Below are positions 26,672 to 34,641 of a stretch of DNA of 64,000 nucleotides, one piece after another. The stretch's first letter is position 1. The number at the start of each line of letters is the position of its first letter. Position numbers and translations under genes: made by a program. The notes beneath the pieces are model-generated. The model saw only the letters and a program-made list of their open reading frames with translations, made no database searches and had not been told where the DNA came from. The stretch is from Micromonospora vinacea (GTDB taxonomy: Bacteria; Actinomycetota; Actinomycetes; Mycobacteriales; Micromonosporaceae). Location: assembly GCF_015751785.1 (NCBI RefSeq), contig NZ_JADOTY010000001.1:3906001-3970000 (forward strand). Direction: 5' to 3'.

Positions 26672-26698
26672 CCCCTGATGGCGGAGAACGGAGATCAC

Positions 26699-27331
26699 AT
26701 GAACACATACAAACGGCGGCAGCTGCTCGCGGCCGGTGCCGTCGGCGCCGTGCTGGCCGGGGCGGCGGTGCTGCCGTCGCCCGCACTGGCCGAGCCCGGT
26801 GACGACGCCAGCGTGCGGGTCACTGTCGACATCGACGAGATCAGGGAACCGGGCGTGCTCGCCCTGTCGATCGCCGGTGACGCCGTCGCGCTGTCCGAGG
26901 ACGGCTCGACAGTGCTGGTTCGCCAGTTCGTCGGCACGCTGCCGACGGTGACGGTCACCGACACCCGCGTCGCCGACGAGGTGCCCGACGGCGCCAACTG
27001 GGCGGTGCTCGGCAGCGCGACCGACTTCGCGGGCACCGCCGGCCAGGCGCCGATCACCGCCGACCACTTCGGCTGGAAGCCGCGCCTGCTGGACGGCGGC
27101 GAGACCGGTCTGGTCACCGAGGGCGAGGAGGTGGTGACCAGCCTGGACGAGCCGACCCAGCCGGGCAACAACGTCGGCCTCGTCGACCAGGAACTGTTGG
27201 TCTCGGCCTTCGACTCCAAGGCCGTCGTCAGCGACTCGTACTCGGTCAACGCCGACCTGTACCTGCGGACCCCCGCTGAGGTCGCCGCCGGCGAGTACAG
27301 CTCCACGCTCACGCTCTCACTGTTCGAGTAG
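26699..27331 (+). CDS. Secreted WxL-like domain protein
   Basis: A 210-residue exported protein with no known enzymatic motif. It starts at ATG 26699 after GGAG and has a signal with an RRQLL twin-arginine-like stretch, ending ALAEP. The C-terminal end, with TPAEVAAGEYSSTLTLSL, looks like the last strands of a WxL-type cell-wall domain (usual form PGTYTSTLTWTL). The gene after it encodes a DUF916-like protein, and WxL and DUF916 proteins are known partners on Gram-positive surfaces. I infer a wall-attached scaffold protein made alongside the GH43 enzymes. The WxL assignment rests on pattern and context and is moderate. Confidence 0.6.
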   Translation: MNTYKRRQLLAAGAVGAVLAGAAVLPSPALAEPGDDASVRVTVDIDEIREPGVLALSIAGDAVALSEDGSTVLVRQFVGTLPTVTVTDTRVADEVPDGANWAVLGSATDFAGTAGQAPITADHFGWKPRLLDGGETGLVTEGEEVVTSLDEPTQPGNNVGLVDQELLVSAFDSKAVVSDSYSVNADLYLRTPAEVAAGEYSSTLTLSLFE

Positions 27332-27335
27332 TGGT

Positions 27336-27368
27336 CTGGGCGGGGGCCCGTATCGGGCCCCCGCCCAG
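27336..27368 (+). terminator. Strong hairpin between the WxL-like and DUF916-like genes
   Basis: A 15-bp perfect GC-rich stem (27336-27350 with 27354-27368) and a three-base loop begin 5 bases after the WxL-like stop and end 22 bases before the next ATG. It could be a terminator or a partial terminator that lowers expression of the second gene. Confidence 0.65.
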
Positions 27369-27390
27369 CCCCGTGCCGAAGGGCCGCCTC

Positions 27391-28470
27391 ATGACCGTCA
27401 CCCCGCTGCGCCGGGCGCTCGTCGTCCTCGCCGTCGCGTTCCTCGCGGTTGCGGCCGCGCCGACCGCGGCGGCGGCGGAACCAGACCCGAAGGCCCTGAC
27501 CTGGACGGTCCAGCCGGCCACCGCGAGTGGGCCGGACCAACGCCGGTGGATCAACGCCAGCCTCGACCCGGGGCAGACCGTGACCGAGCACCTGGCGGTA
27601 CGAAACCTCAGCCGCACCGCCGTCGCCTTCTCGCTGAAGGCCGCCGACGGCTACCTCACCGACAAGGGCCGCTTCAACATGCTGTCCTCCGACCGACCCT
27701 CGGTCGACGGCGGCACCTGGATCGACGTGCAGGAGAAGGTCACCGTCGGCCCGAACGAGACGCGGGTGGTGCCGTTCACGATCACGGTGCCCAAGGAGGC
27801 CTCACCGGGCGACCACCCGGCTGGCATCGCCGCGACGGTCACCAGCACCGGAGGCACTGTCAACGTCGAGAGCCGCGTCGGATTCCGGGTCATGCTGCGG
27901 GTGAACGGCTCCGCGCAGGCGGCCCTGGCCGTCCGGGGTCTCGACGCGTCGTACTCCCCGTCGTGGAATCCCTTCGCCGGTGGCACGGTGCGGGTCCGCT
28001 ACACCGTCGGGAACGACGGCAACGTCTGGGTCAGCGGAACGAGTCGGGTGGAGATGTCCGACCTGCTCGGCCGGACCAGCCACGACGCCACCAGCGCCGT
28101 CGAGGAGTTGCTGCCCGGCGGCGCTCGGACGGTGGAGACCCGGGCCGACGGCGTCTGGGCCCTGGGGCGCCTCCGTACGACCGTCAGCACGTCGCCGACG
28201 CTGCTCGGCGACGGCCAGGCCGGGGCCGACCTCCGACCGGCCTCCGCCACCGTCACCACCTGGGTCGTGCCGTGGGCGCAGCTCGCGCTGCTGGGTCTGC
28301 TCGCCGGCCTGCTCCTGGGTCTACGGGCGGTGGCCCGGCAGCGACGGCGTCGGTTGGCCGGGCTGCTCGCCCGCGCGAGGCAGGAGGGCCGGCAGGAGGG
28401 TCAGGAGTCAGTGCTCGTCGGCGGCGCGTCCGCGCCCGGCGAGCCCGACGCGGGCGACGCCCGCCGGTAA
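27391..28470 (+). CDS. DUF916 / WxL-interacting-type membrane-anchored surface protein
   Basis: A 359-residue protein. It has a signal peptide (MTVTPLRRALVV to AAAAEP), then a DUF916-like immunoglobulin-fold region (SLDPGQTVTEHLAVRNLS, later PFTITVPKEASPGDHPAGI) and a second beta domain, one transmembrane helix (about 268-288) and a charged cytoplasmic tail rich in Arg and Gln. In firmicutes such proteins bind peptidoglycan and the WxL domain. The upstream gene encodes a WxL-like protein, which supports a two-part surface complex. Start: ATG 27391; a GTG at 27373 is also in frame. Confidence 0.75.
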   Translation: MTVTPLRRALVVLAVAFLAVAAAPTAAAAEPDPKALTWTVQPATASGPDQRRWINASLDPGQTVTEHLAVRNLSRTAVAFSLKAADGYLTDKGRFNMLSSDRPSVDGGTWIDVQEKVTVGPNETRVVPFTITVPKEASPGDHPAGIAATVTSTGGTVNVESRVGFRVMLRVNGSAQAALAVRGLDASYSPSWNPFAGGTVRVRYTVGNDGNVWVSGTSRVEMSDLLGRTSHDATSAVEELLPGGARTVETRADGVWALGRLRTTVSTSPTLLGDGQAGADLRPASATVTTWVVPWAQLALLGLLAGLLLGLRAVARQRRRRLAGLLARARQEGRQEGQESVLVGGASAPGEPDAGDARR

Positions 28471-28530
28471 CCCGTCGGCGCGAGGGAATCGCGCTGCCGG
28501 ATCGCGGCGAGGCGTCGCCCGGCCGCAGCC

Positions 28531-29844
28531 TCAGGGCTTGGACTGGTCGAGCAGCCAGCGCAGGATGCTGGCGTCCTCGTAGGTCGGTCCGAACGCCGCG
28601 TGGTAGTCCGGCACCGAGAAGGCGGCGTCGGCGTACTCGGTGTAGCGCACCAGGTCGGCGGTCTGCTCCGGCGTCTTGCCCCGGGCGGCGTACGCCTGCC
28701 GCAGCACCGCAGTGGAGTTGCGCGCGCCCGAGACGTTGAGCAGGTGGTCGTGCTCGCCGTGCGTGATCCACACCGGCACCTCTGCCGCCGCGATGGCGGT
28801 CGCCTGGGTGGCGTTGACCGGGAAACCGCCGGTCACCAGCCCGCCGGCGAACAGGTCCGGACGCTTGGCGAACGCCTCCCAGAGCAGTTGGGAGCCGTAC
28901 GACACGGTGGTCGCGTACACCCGACGGGTGTCCACCGCGAACTGACCGACGAACTGATCGAGCAGCTTGACCAGCAGGTCCGCCTCGGCCACCCCACCGA
29001 CCCGCTGGTGCTGGGGCGCCAGGACGATGACGTCCTCGGCGGTGCCGGTCCACTGCGGTTGGAGCCACGCGGTCGCCGGGATGTCGGCGGCGAGTTGGAC
29101 GCCGAGGTTGTCACCGTCCCAGCCCATTCCGTGACCGGGCAGGACGACCATCAGTGGGTATTTGCGGCCCGGCTGGTAGTTCTTCGGCAGGTGGTAGTGG
29201 TACGGCAACACCATCCCGCCACTCAGGAACGAGCCGTAGGTGAACTCGTCGACCAGTTGGTTGACCGGCTTCTCGGTGACCGGTCGAGATTCGCGCGGTG
29301 TGGCCCGGGCGAGCACCGGTCCCTTGCCGGCCCCGCGACCGGGCTGGGCGTGCACGTCCCTGCGTTGCACGACCCGGGTCGGCAGTTCGGGATTGACCTT
29401 CACAGTGCAGAGGAAGGTCGGGCACTTGGAGACGATGACCGTCGAGCCGCCGGTGTCGGCGGGGTCGAGTTCGACGATGACGTACCGGCCTGGCGCCGAT
29501 CGGTGGTCGGCACGGGTGCCCGGTGTCCCGTTGGTGTAGGTGTGGGTGACGGTCCGGTCGGCGAGCTTCGGCAGGTCCTCGATGGGGTTGAAGCGGAAGT
29601 TGTAGATGGTGTCGGTCACCGAGAACGTGGCGGTGTCGAGGGTGCGCGGGTTGACGGTGGCCGCGTACTCGATCGCCACGGCCGAGACCTTCTGGCCATA
29701 CGTGTAGACGGTGGTGATGGGGGTGATGCTGCGGATTCCGTCAGTGGTGCCCCGGCTGCCGCTCGCGCTGCCGTACGCCGTGCCGGAGGCTCCGGCCAGG
29801 ACGAGGGTGGCGGCGAGCGGGATCAGTCCTTTTCGCAGTCTCAT
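28531..29844 (-). CDS. Secreted alpha/beta-hydrolase (esterase-like)
   Basis: A 437-residue exported protein with an N-terminal signal (ending AYGSASG), an N-terminal beta domain of about 170 residues and a C-terminal alpha/beta-hydrolase resembling PHB-depolymerase/feruloyl-esterase-type enzymes (PLMVVLPGHGMGWDGDN, nucleophile candidate Ser in TVSYGSQ, Asp in THGEHDH, His in DYHAAF). The nucleophile elbow is VSYG rather than the classical GxSxG. Its promoter carries the same LacI operator as the importer at 17046, so it is probably induced by the same sugar and may remove acyl groups from pectin or hemicellulose. The substrate is not known. Confidence 0.72.
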   Translation of the reverse strand: MRLRKGLIPLAATLVLAGASGTAYGSASGSRGTTDGIRSITPITTVYTYGQKVSAVAIEYAATVNPRTLDTATFSVTDTIYNFRFNPIEDLPKLADRTVTHTYTNGTPGTRADHRSAPGRYVIVELDPADTGGSTVIVSKCPTFLCTVKVNPELPTRVVQRRDVHAQPGRGAGKGPVLARATPRESRPVTEKPVNQLVDEFTYGSFLSGGMVLPYHYHLPKNYQPGRKYPLMVVLPGHGMGWDGDNLGVQLAADIPATAWLQPQWTGTAEDVIVLAPQHQRVGGVAEADLLVKLLDQFVGQFAVDTRRVYATTVSYGSQLLWEAFAKRPDLFAGGLVTGGFPVNATQATAIAAAEVPVWITHGEHDHLLNVSGARNSTAVLRQAYAARGKTPEQTADLVRYTEYADAAFSVPDYHAAFGPTYEDASILRWLLDQSKP

Positions 29845-29921
29845 GCGGGTCCTTTCTCGGTGGTGGTGCCCTCAGCCAGCGATTCCGCTCGGGACGGGGA
29901 GTGGGACGGGTCGGCGCGAGC

Positions 29922-29973
29922 TGGTCGCTAAACTGATTTAGCAGAGCATCGACGGCGGGCCCGGCGGTGTCAA
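29922..29973 (-). promoter_or_regulatory. Esterase promoter with LacI operator, duplicate of the importer promoter
   Basis: On the minus strand TTGACA (29968-29973), a 17-base spacer and GATGCT (29945-29950) are followed by the palindrome at 29927-29942. Twenty-eight bases (29922-29949) are identical to 16831-16858, and the -35 box lies at the same distance. The operator core is 83 bases before the esterase ATG. Confidence 0.75.
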
Positions 29974-30009
29974 TACCGAGCGCTGCAACAAACCTGCAAG
30001 CGCCAGCTA

Positions 30010-30039
30010 TTGCCTTCAGGGAAACCGCTTTCCTACGAT
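30010..30039 (+). promoter_or_regulatory. Pectate lyase promoter with a different LacI-type operator in the spacer
   Basis: TTGCCT (30010-30015) and TACGAT (30034-30039) are 18 bases apart. The palindrome GGAAACCGCTTTCC (30020-30033, arms GGAAA/TTTCC around CG) lies in the spacer. Its core differs from the GCTAAA type, so another LacI-family regulator is likely. The predicted leader of about 210 bases before the ATG at 30259 shows nothing else I can name. Confidence 0.5.
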
Positions 30040-30258
30040 TGCGTTGCATCGATGTTTCATTTGACTGTCGGGCGAGCGATGTCACCGGGCGCACCTTGCT
30101 TGCGCGGCACATCCCTGCTTCTACCAGGGCGTGAGACACCTCGATGACATCACCGCGATTGACTGTCGCCAATTCCTGAATGATGTTCGTCGGCAGGTGT
30201 GGTCGCGATGTGCGTCGAGTCGAATCCTGGAACGAGACGAATACGAAGGTGAGGCGAC

Positions 30259-31821
30259 ATGAGACGACCAGTCGTGCTGCGACGTCAGGCGGTGTTGGCC
30301 GCGGGAGCTGCGGCGGCCGTGGTGATCGGGGTCGGGGTGGCCCTACCGGCCCCGCAGGCCTCAGCGGCGGCGGTCGGCAGCGCCACCGGCTACGCCACCC
30401 AGAACGGCGGGACCACCGGCGGCGCGGGCGGGCAGACGGTACGGGCCACCACGGGCACGGCGATCCACGCGGCGCTGTGTGGTCGGACCAGCAGCAGCAC
30501 CCCGATCACCATCGAGGTCAGCGGAACCATCAACCACGGCAACACCAGCAAGGTGTCGGGGTCGAGCTGCAACACCGCCGCGGGCGTGATCGAGCTCAAG
30601 CAGATCAGCAACGTCACCATCATCGGGGTCGGTAGTGCCGTCTTCGACCAGCTCGGCATCCACATCCGCGACTCCAGCAACATCATCATCCAGAACGTGA
30701 CAGTGCGGAACGTCAAGAAGTCGGGCTCACCCACCTCCAACGGTGGGGACGCCATTGGCATGGAGAGCACGGTCCGCAACGTCTGGGTCGATCACGTCAC
30801 CCTGGAGGCCTCGGGCGGGGAGTCCGAGGGGTACGACGGCCTCTTCGACATGAAGGACAACACGCAGTACGTGACGCTGTCCTACAGCATCCTGCGTAAC
30901 TCCGGTCGCGGCGGCCTCGTCGGGTCCAGCGAGAGCGACCTGTCGAACGGCTTCATCACGTACCACCACAACCTCTACGAGAACATCGACTCCCGCACGC
31001 CGCTGCTGCGCGGCGGGGTCGCCCACATCTACAACAACCACTACGTGAGCCTGCACGAGTCCGGGATCAACTCCCGGGCGGGAGCCAGGGCCAAGGTGGA
31101 GAACAACTACTTCCGGAACTCCAAGGACGTCCTGGGGACCTTCTACACCAACGAGCGCGGCTACTGGCAGGTCGCCGGCAACGTCTTCGACAACGTGACC
31201 TGGTCCAGCGCCGGCAGCGAGAACTACCCCGCCGGCCCCAATCCGACCTCCAACACCACTGTCGGCATCCCGTACTCGTACAGCCTCGACGGGGCGAGCT
31301 GTGTGCCGGACATCGTCCGTCAGACGGTCGGTGCCAACACGGGCCTGAGGGTGTCCAACGGCAGTTGCTCGCCGCAGACCCCGCCGCCCACCACCTCACC
31401 GCCGCCCACCCCGCCACCCACCACGCCTCCGCCCACGACGCCGCCGCCCACCGGCGGGACCAACCTCAGCCTCGGCGCCGGCGCCGACGGCTCCAGCAAG
31501 GCCAGCGGGACCAGCTACGGCAACGTGCGCGACGGAAACCTGAGCACCTACTGGTCGCCGGCCGGAGCGACCGGCACGATCTCGATCAAGTGGGGCTCCG
31601 CGACCCAGGTGTCCCGGGTGGTGATCCGGGAACCGTCGGGCACCCAGGGCTCCATCGGGTCCTGGCAGCTCATCAACAACGACAACGGGGCCGTCCTGGC
31701 CGCCGGCAGCGGGGCCGGTTCGATCACCTTCTCGCCGACCGCGACGAGCAAGCTCAACTTCAAGATCAACAGCTCCGGCGGTACGCCACGGGTCGGTGAG
31801 TTCGAGACGTACGCCAGTTGA
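30259..31821 (+). CDS. Secreted pectate lyase, PL1 family, with C-terminal beta-sandwich domain
   Basis: A 520-residue exported enzyme. The signal peptide ends near ASAAA (about 38). The PL1 parallel beta-helix (about 40-370) shows WVDHVTLE, the calcium-site region YDGLFDMKDNTQYVTLSYS and the RTPLLRGG/HIYNNHY stretch typical of the family; it cleaves polygalacturonate by beta-elimination. A Pro/Thr-rich linker (about 370-400) leads to a C-terminal F5/8-type-C-like domain (about 400-520; SYGNVRDGNLSTYWSP) that probably binds polysaccharide. The ATG follows GAGGCGAC. It is divergent from the esterase gene. Confidence 0.92.
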   Translation: MRRPVVLRRQAVLAAGAAAAVVIGVGVALPAPQASAAAVGSATGYATQNGGTTGGAGGQTVRATTGTAIHAALCGRTSSSTPITIEVSGTINHGNTSKVSGSSCNTAAGVIELKQISNVTIIGVGSAVFDQLGIHIRDSSNIIIQNVTVRNVKKSGSPTSNGGDAIGMESTVRNVWVDHVTLEASGGESEGYDGLFDMKDNTQYVTLSYSILRNSGRGGLVGSSESDLSNGFITYHHNLYENIDSRTPLLRGGVAHIYNNHYVSLHESGINSRAGARAKVENNYFRNSKDVLGTFYTNERGYWQVAGNVFDNVTWSSAGSENYPAGPNPTSNTTVGIPYSYSLDGASCVPDIVRQTVGANTGLRVSNGSCSPQTPPPTTSPPPTPPPTTPPPTTPPPTGGTNLSLGAGADGSSKASGTSYGNVRDGNLSTYWSPAGATGTISIKWGSATQVSRVVIREPSGTQGSIGSWQLINNDNGAVLAAGSGAGSITFSPTATSKLNFKINSSGGTPRVGEFETYAS

Positions 31822-31834
31822 ACGAGTGTCGCTG

Positions 31835-31880
31835 AGCGGTATGCCTCAGAGGTATGAACATGCCTCTGAGGCATACCGCT
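31835..31880. terminator. 18-bp perfect hairpin between convergent genes
   Basis: Arms 31835-31852 and 31863-31880 are exact reverse complements and enclose a 10-base loop, 14 bases after the pectate lyase stop. It faces the radical SAM gene on the other strand and probably serves both. Confidence 0.8.
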
Positions 31881-31921
31881 TCTCGGCGGATCGACATGGG
31901 CTGGCCAGCCGATCGTGTCCG

Positions 31922-33232
31922 TCACGAATCCGTTGACGGCAGGGTGTCCATGAAGGAGCTGACCGAGAAGACCGCTCGCCCGGGCCCGGCGGGGCCGTAC
32001 CCGGGCGGGCTGGACAGGCCGTGGGCGTCCATGGTCGCCCGGTAGGCCTCCAACAGGCGGACGTGGTATTCGAGCGGCGCGCCCTGCGGGTTCGTCCGGC
32101 CCAGCGGTGTGGTGGGCTCCGGGCACCAGGTGGTGAACCGGGGCGTGATCCCCCGGGACATGAAGTAGTCGAGCCCTTCGGTGGTGGAGTCGATCGCCTC
32201 GTCGACGCTCGTGAAGCCGTGCGGGGCCGCCATCTCCACGCCCGCCACGAAGTTCGGGATCACGTTGCGCGGGCCGAACACCTCGGCGGAGTCGAGGATG
32301 CGCCGGTGCCACTCCTCCCGACCGACGTACCGCTCCTTGCCCGGGCAGTACAACTCGAACAACCGCTTGTCCCACACCTCGTAGTTGGGGTGATAGATGC
32401 GGATCCCGTAGTCGTGGAACCGCTGCACATCGGCTCGGGGCAGCGCCTGGGCCACGACCTTGCCGATCCACCGTCCCGGAAACCGCTCCTCGATCGCCTG
32501 CGCGTACTGGCCGTAGAAGTCGGCCTCGGCCAGCCCGTTGACCTGCGAGGTGATGCTGCCACCGGTCAGCGTGTACGCCTGCGACGCGCGATCGACGTCG
32601 TGCCGGTTGATGATCTCCAAGGCCTCGAGGACCTCGTCGACCGGCTTGACCCCGGTGTAGGGCCGGCCGGCCTGCTTGTGCTGCCGCCAGTTGTGGTTGA
32701 TGTCGCAGTACTGGCACTCCTCCTTGGCGCCGAAGTACTGGCAGACCCGAAACGCGGTGAGGTAGATCAGATAGCCCCACTGGATGGTCGGGGCGACCTC
32801 CATCACCGACTTGCCGTTGGCCAGCGTGTGGCGGTAGTACGCCGGCATGGGAGGCAGCCCGACATCGGCGATCGGCCGTCCGTCCAGGAACAGCCGCAGT
32901 CGACCGTCGGTGTCGGTGCCGACGCGGTACGGCGAGCTGGGATTGGTGCGGACCGAGACGACCGTACGACGCAGCTCGTACGGACCTCCGGTGAGCACGA
33001 TCTCCTCCGGCGGCCGGCGCAGCGCCGCAGTCCCCAACTCGGGCAGCGTCCGGTGATCGAAGGAGAAGATGAAGTACGACTTCGGCTTGACGTCGCCGTG
33101 CTCGTTGTCGGTCAGTGCCGCGTCGTCGAAGGCGAGCCCGCCCCGCAGCAGGTCCTCCTTGAGGACCGCCTCCCGCGGCACGTGTGGGAAACGGCTCATC
33201 AAGTCTTCGATGAGGTCGGTGCGCGACGCCAT
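31922..33232 (-). CDS. Radical SAM protein with unusual Cx8CxxC cysteine spacing
   Basis: A 436-residue cytoplasmic protein. The cluster-binding candidates are C164, C173 and C176 (VCQYFGAKEECQYCDIN); the last pair, CQYC, is canonical, but the first cysteine is eight residues away rather than three. The SAM-binding region LTGGSIT follows as expected. Family members make radical-based modifications; the substrate is unknown. It lies 62 bases downstream of the Ni-SOD gene on the same strand, with a hairpin in between. It may serve nickel or sulfur metabolism or may simply be a neighbour; I cannot decide. Confidence 0.75.
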   Translation of the reverse strand: MASRTDLIEDLMSRFPHVPREAVLKEDLLRGGLAFDDAALTDNEHGDVKPKSYFIFSFDHRTLPELGTAALRRPPEEIVLTGGPYELRRTVVSVRTNPSSPYRVGTDTDGRLRLFLDGRPIADVGLPPMPAYYRHTLANGKSVMEVAPTIQWGYLIYLTAFRVCQYFGAKEECQYCDINHNWRQHKQAGRPYTGVKPVDEVLEALEIINRHDVDRASQAYTLTGGSITSQVNGLAEADFYGQYAQAIEERFPGRWIGKVVAQALPRADVQRFHDYGIRIYHPNYEVWDKRLFELYCPGKERYVGREEWHRRILDSAEVFGPRNVIPNFVAGVEMAAPHGFTSVDEAIDSTTEGLDYFMSRGITPRFTTWCPEPTTPLGRTNPQGAPLEYHVRLLEAYRATMDAHGLSSPPGYGPAGPGRAVFSVSSFMDTLPSTDS

Positions 33233-33260
33233 GCGGTTCCTCCCGAACGCGGTACGCCGA

Positions 33261-33284
33261 ACCGGGTGGCTGGTGCCACCCGGT
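33261..33284 (-). terminator. Hairpin after the Ni-SOD gene
   Basis: A 10-bp perfect stem (33261-33270 with 33275-33284) and a TGGT loop lie directly after the sodN stop and before the radical SAM start. It may end sodN mRNA or reduce read-through. Confidence 0.6.
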
Positions 33285-33294
33285 CACCGGCTGA

Positions 33295-33699
33295 TCAGCC
33301 TTGCTTGGTCTCCCAGAAGATCTTCGAGATCTCCTCGATCTTTCCGAGGAGCTGCTCGGCGACCGCCGGGTCCGCGGCGCCCTTCGCGCCGCCGGCACCC
33401 GCCAGCTTCGTCGCCTCGTTGAAGAGGCCGTGCAGCTGGGGGTACTTCTCGAAGTGCGGCTGCTTGAAGTAGTCGGTCCACAGCACCCAGAGGTGGTGCT
33501 TGACCAGCTCGGCGCGCTGCTCCTTGATGAGCAGCGCGCGGGTGCGAAACTCCGGGTCGTCGCTGGCCTGGTACTTCTCGGAGATCGCCTTGATCGACTC
33601 GGCCTCGATGCGGGCCTGCGCCGGGTCGTAGACGCCGCAGGGGAGGTCGCAGTGCGCGCTCGCGACGGTGCGCGGGCGGAGAAGGCGGGACAGGAACAT
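33295..33699 (-). CDS. sodN: Nickel-containing superoxide dismutase precursor
   Basis: A 134-residue precursor. Residues 16-21 are HCDLPC, the nickel-hook motif in which His, two Cys and the new N-terminal amine bind nickel after cleavage. The first 15 residues (to TVASA) are the leader normally removed by the SodX peptidase; the mature length of 119 matches the family. It removes superoxide in the cytoplasm. I chose the ATG at 33699, preceded by AAGGGA, because it gives exactly the known short leader; an upstream start at 33765 does not. No sodX gene is visible next to it. Confidence 0.95.
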   Translation of the reverse strand: MFLSRLLRPRTVASAHCDLPCGVYDPAQARIEAESIKAISEKYQASDDPEFRTRALLIKEQRAELVKHHLWVLWTDYFKQPHFEKYPQLHGLFNEATKLAGAGGAKGAADPAVAEQLLGKIEEISKIFWETKQG

Positions 33700-33813
33700 C
33701 GGAATCCCTTCGACGGTGGTGCTCAGCTGACGGACGTCTGGGCGCGGCGGCCCGGACGTGATCATCTAGGGACGCTAGAACCTCAACCGCACTTCATGTC
33801 AAGACGGGGTCGA

Positions 33814-34611
33814 TCACGAGCCTTGTTTCCGGATGAGCGTCAGCAGGGCGGCGTGCGTCCGCTCGTCCGCGGCCACGACGAGACCGTCCCCACCGGTGCG
33901 CAGTGGGTGACCGTCGAGCCCGGTGACCACGCAGCCGGCCGCCTCGCAGAGTGCGATTCCGGCCGCGAAGTGAACGCTGTTCCGCAGGTCGTGGCGGTCC
34001 GTCACATAGGCGGCGCGGCGGCCGGCGGCGACCCAGGCCACGGCCAGGCTGGTGGAGACCACCCGGGGGCGGAACTGTTCGAGGAAGCCCTCGTCGGTGA
34101 GCATGCGGGCGGCCAGGAAGACGTCCCGGTTGGGAAAGGGCGGATCGAGATTCAGGTCCACGAGCGTCGACTCGGCCGACGGGACCAGACGCTCGTCAGT
34201 CCCCGTGCCACGGACGTACGCGGCGGTGCCGTCGGTCCAGAACACCTCGTCGGCGAACGGGTCCACCGAGGCCGCCACTGTGACGTCCGCCCCGACGCGC
34301 AGGGCGACGTTGACCGAGGCCAGCATGGTCCGCGCGGCGAAGTTCAACGTGCCGCACAGCGGATCGACCAGCCACGTTCGCCCGTTGTCGCCGGCACCCG
34401 TGCGCCCGCTCTCCTCGGCCACCACGGCGTCGTCCGGACGCGCCGCGCGCAGGACGTCGAGGATGGCCCGCTCGGCCTCGACGTCGGCGGCGGTCGCGAA
34501 GTCGCCGGCGGTCTTCATGACGCGCGTCAGGGCTGAGCCGTACCGGGAGCGGACGACTGCCGCTCCAACTTCCGCCGCCTCGACGGCCAGCGCCTGGTCT
34601 GTGATCGACAT
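33814..34611 (-). CDS. Inositol-monophosphatase-family protein with altered metal site
   Basis: A 265-residue homologue of the IMPase superfamily. The Glu-Glu pair in VAEESG (66-67) is kept, but the hallmark DPLDGT is DPLCGT here (Cys at 86) and the C-terminal WDxAAG motif reads SVHFAAG (His at 214). Two of the usual metal-binding aspartates are therefore replaced, so normal magnesium-dependent phosphatase activity is doubtful. The fold is otherwise complete. It is a single gene between sodN and a hypothetical gene. The function is unknown. Confidence 0.8.
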   Translation of the reverse strand: MSITDQALAVEAAEVGAAVVRSRYGSALTRVMKTAGDFATAADVEAERAILDVLRAARPDDAVVAEESGRTGAGDNGRTWLVDPLCGTLNFAARTMLASVNVALRVGADVTVAASVDPFADEVFWTDGTAAYVRGTGTDERLVPSAESTLVDLNLDPPFPNRDVFLAARMLTDEGFLEQFRPRVVSTSLAVAWVAAGRRAAYVTDRHDLRNSVHFAAGIALCEAAGCVVTGLDGHPLRTGGDGLVVAADERTHAALLTLIRKQGS

Positions 34612-34641
34612 GCCCGAACCATAGGAGCCGCCGGCAACAGG

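Noticed and set aside
22955..27067. A 1370-codon open frame on the minus strand opposite the GH43 genes
   Set aside because: It is the antisense of two clearly coding GH43 genes and the WxL-like gene; its product is an Arg/Gly/Val-rich low-complexity chain with no domain. Long antisense frames are expected in such GC-rich genes.
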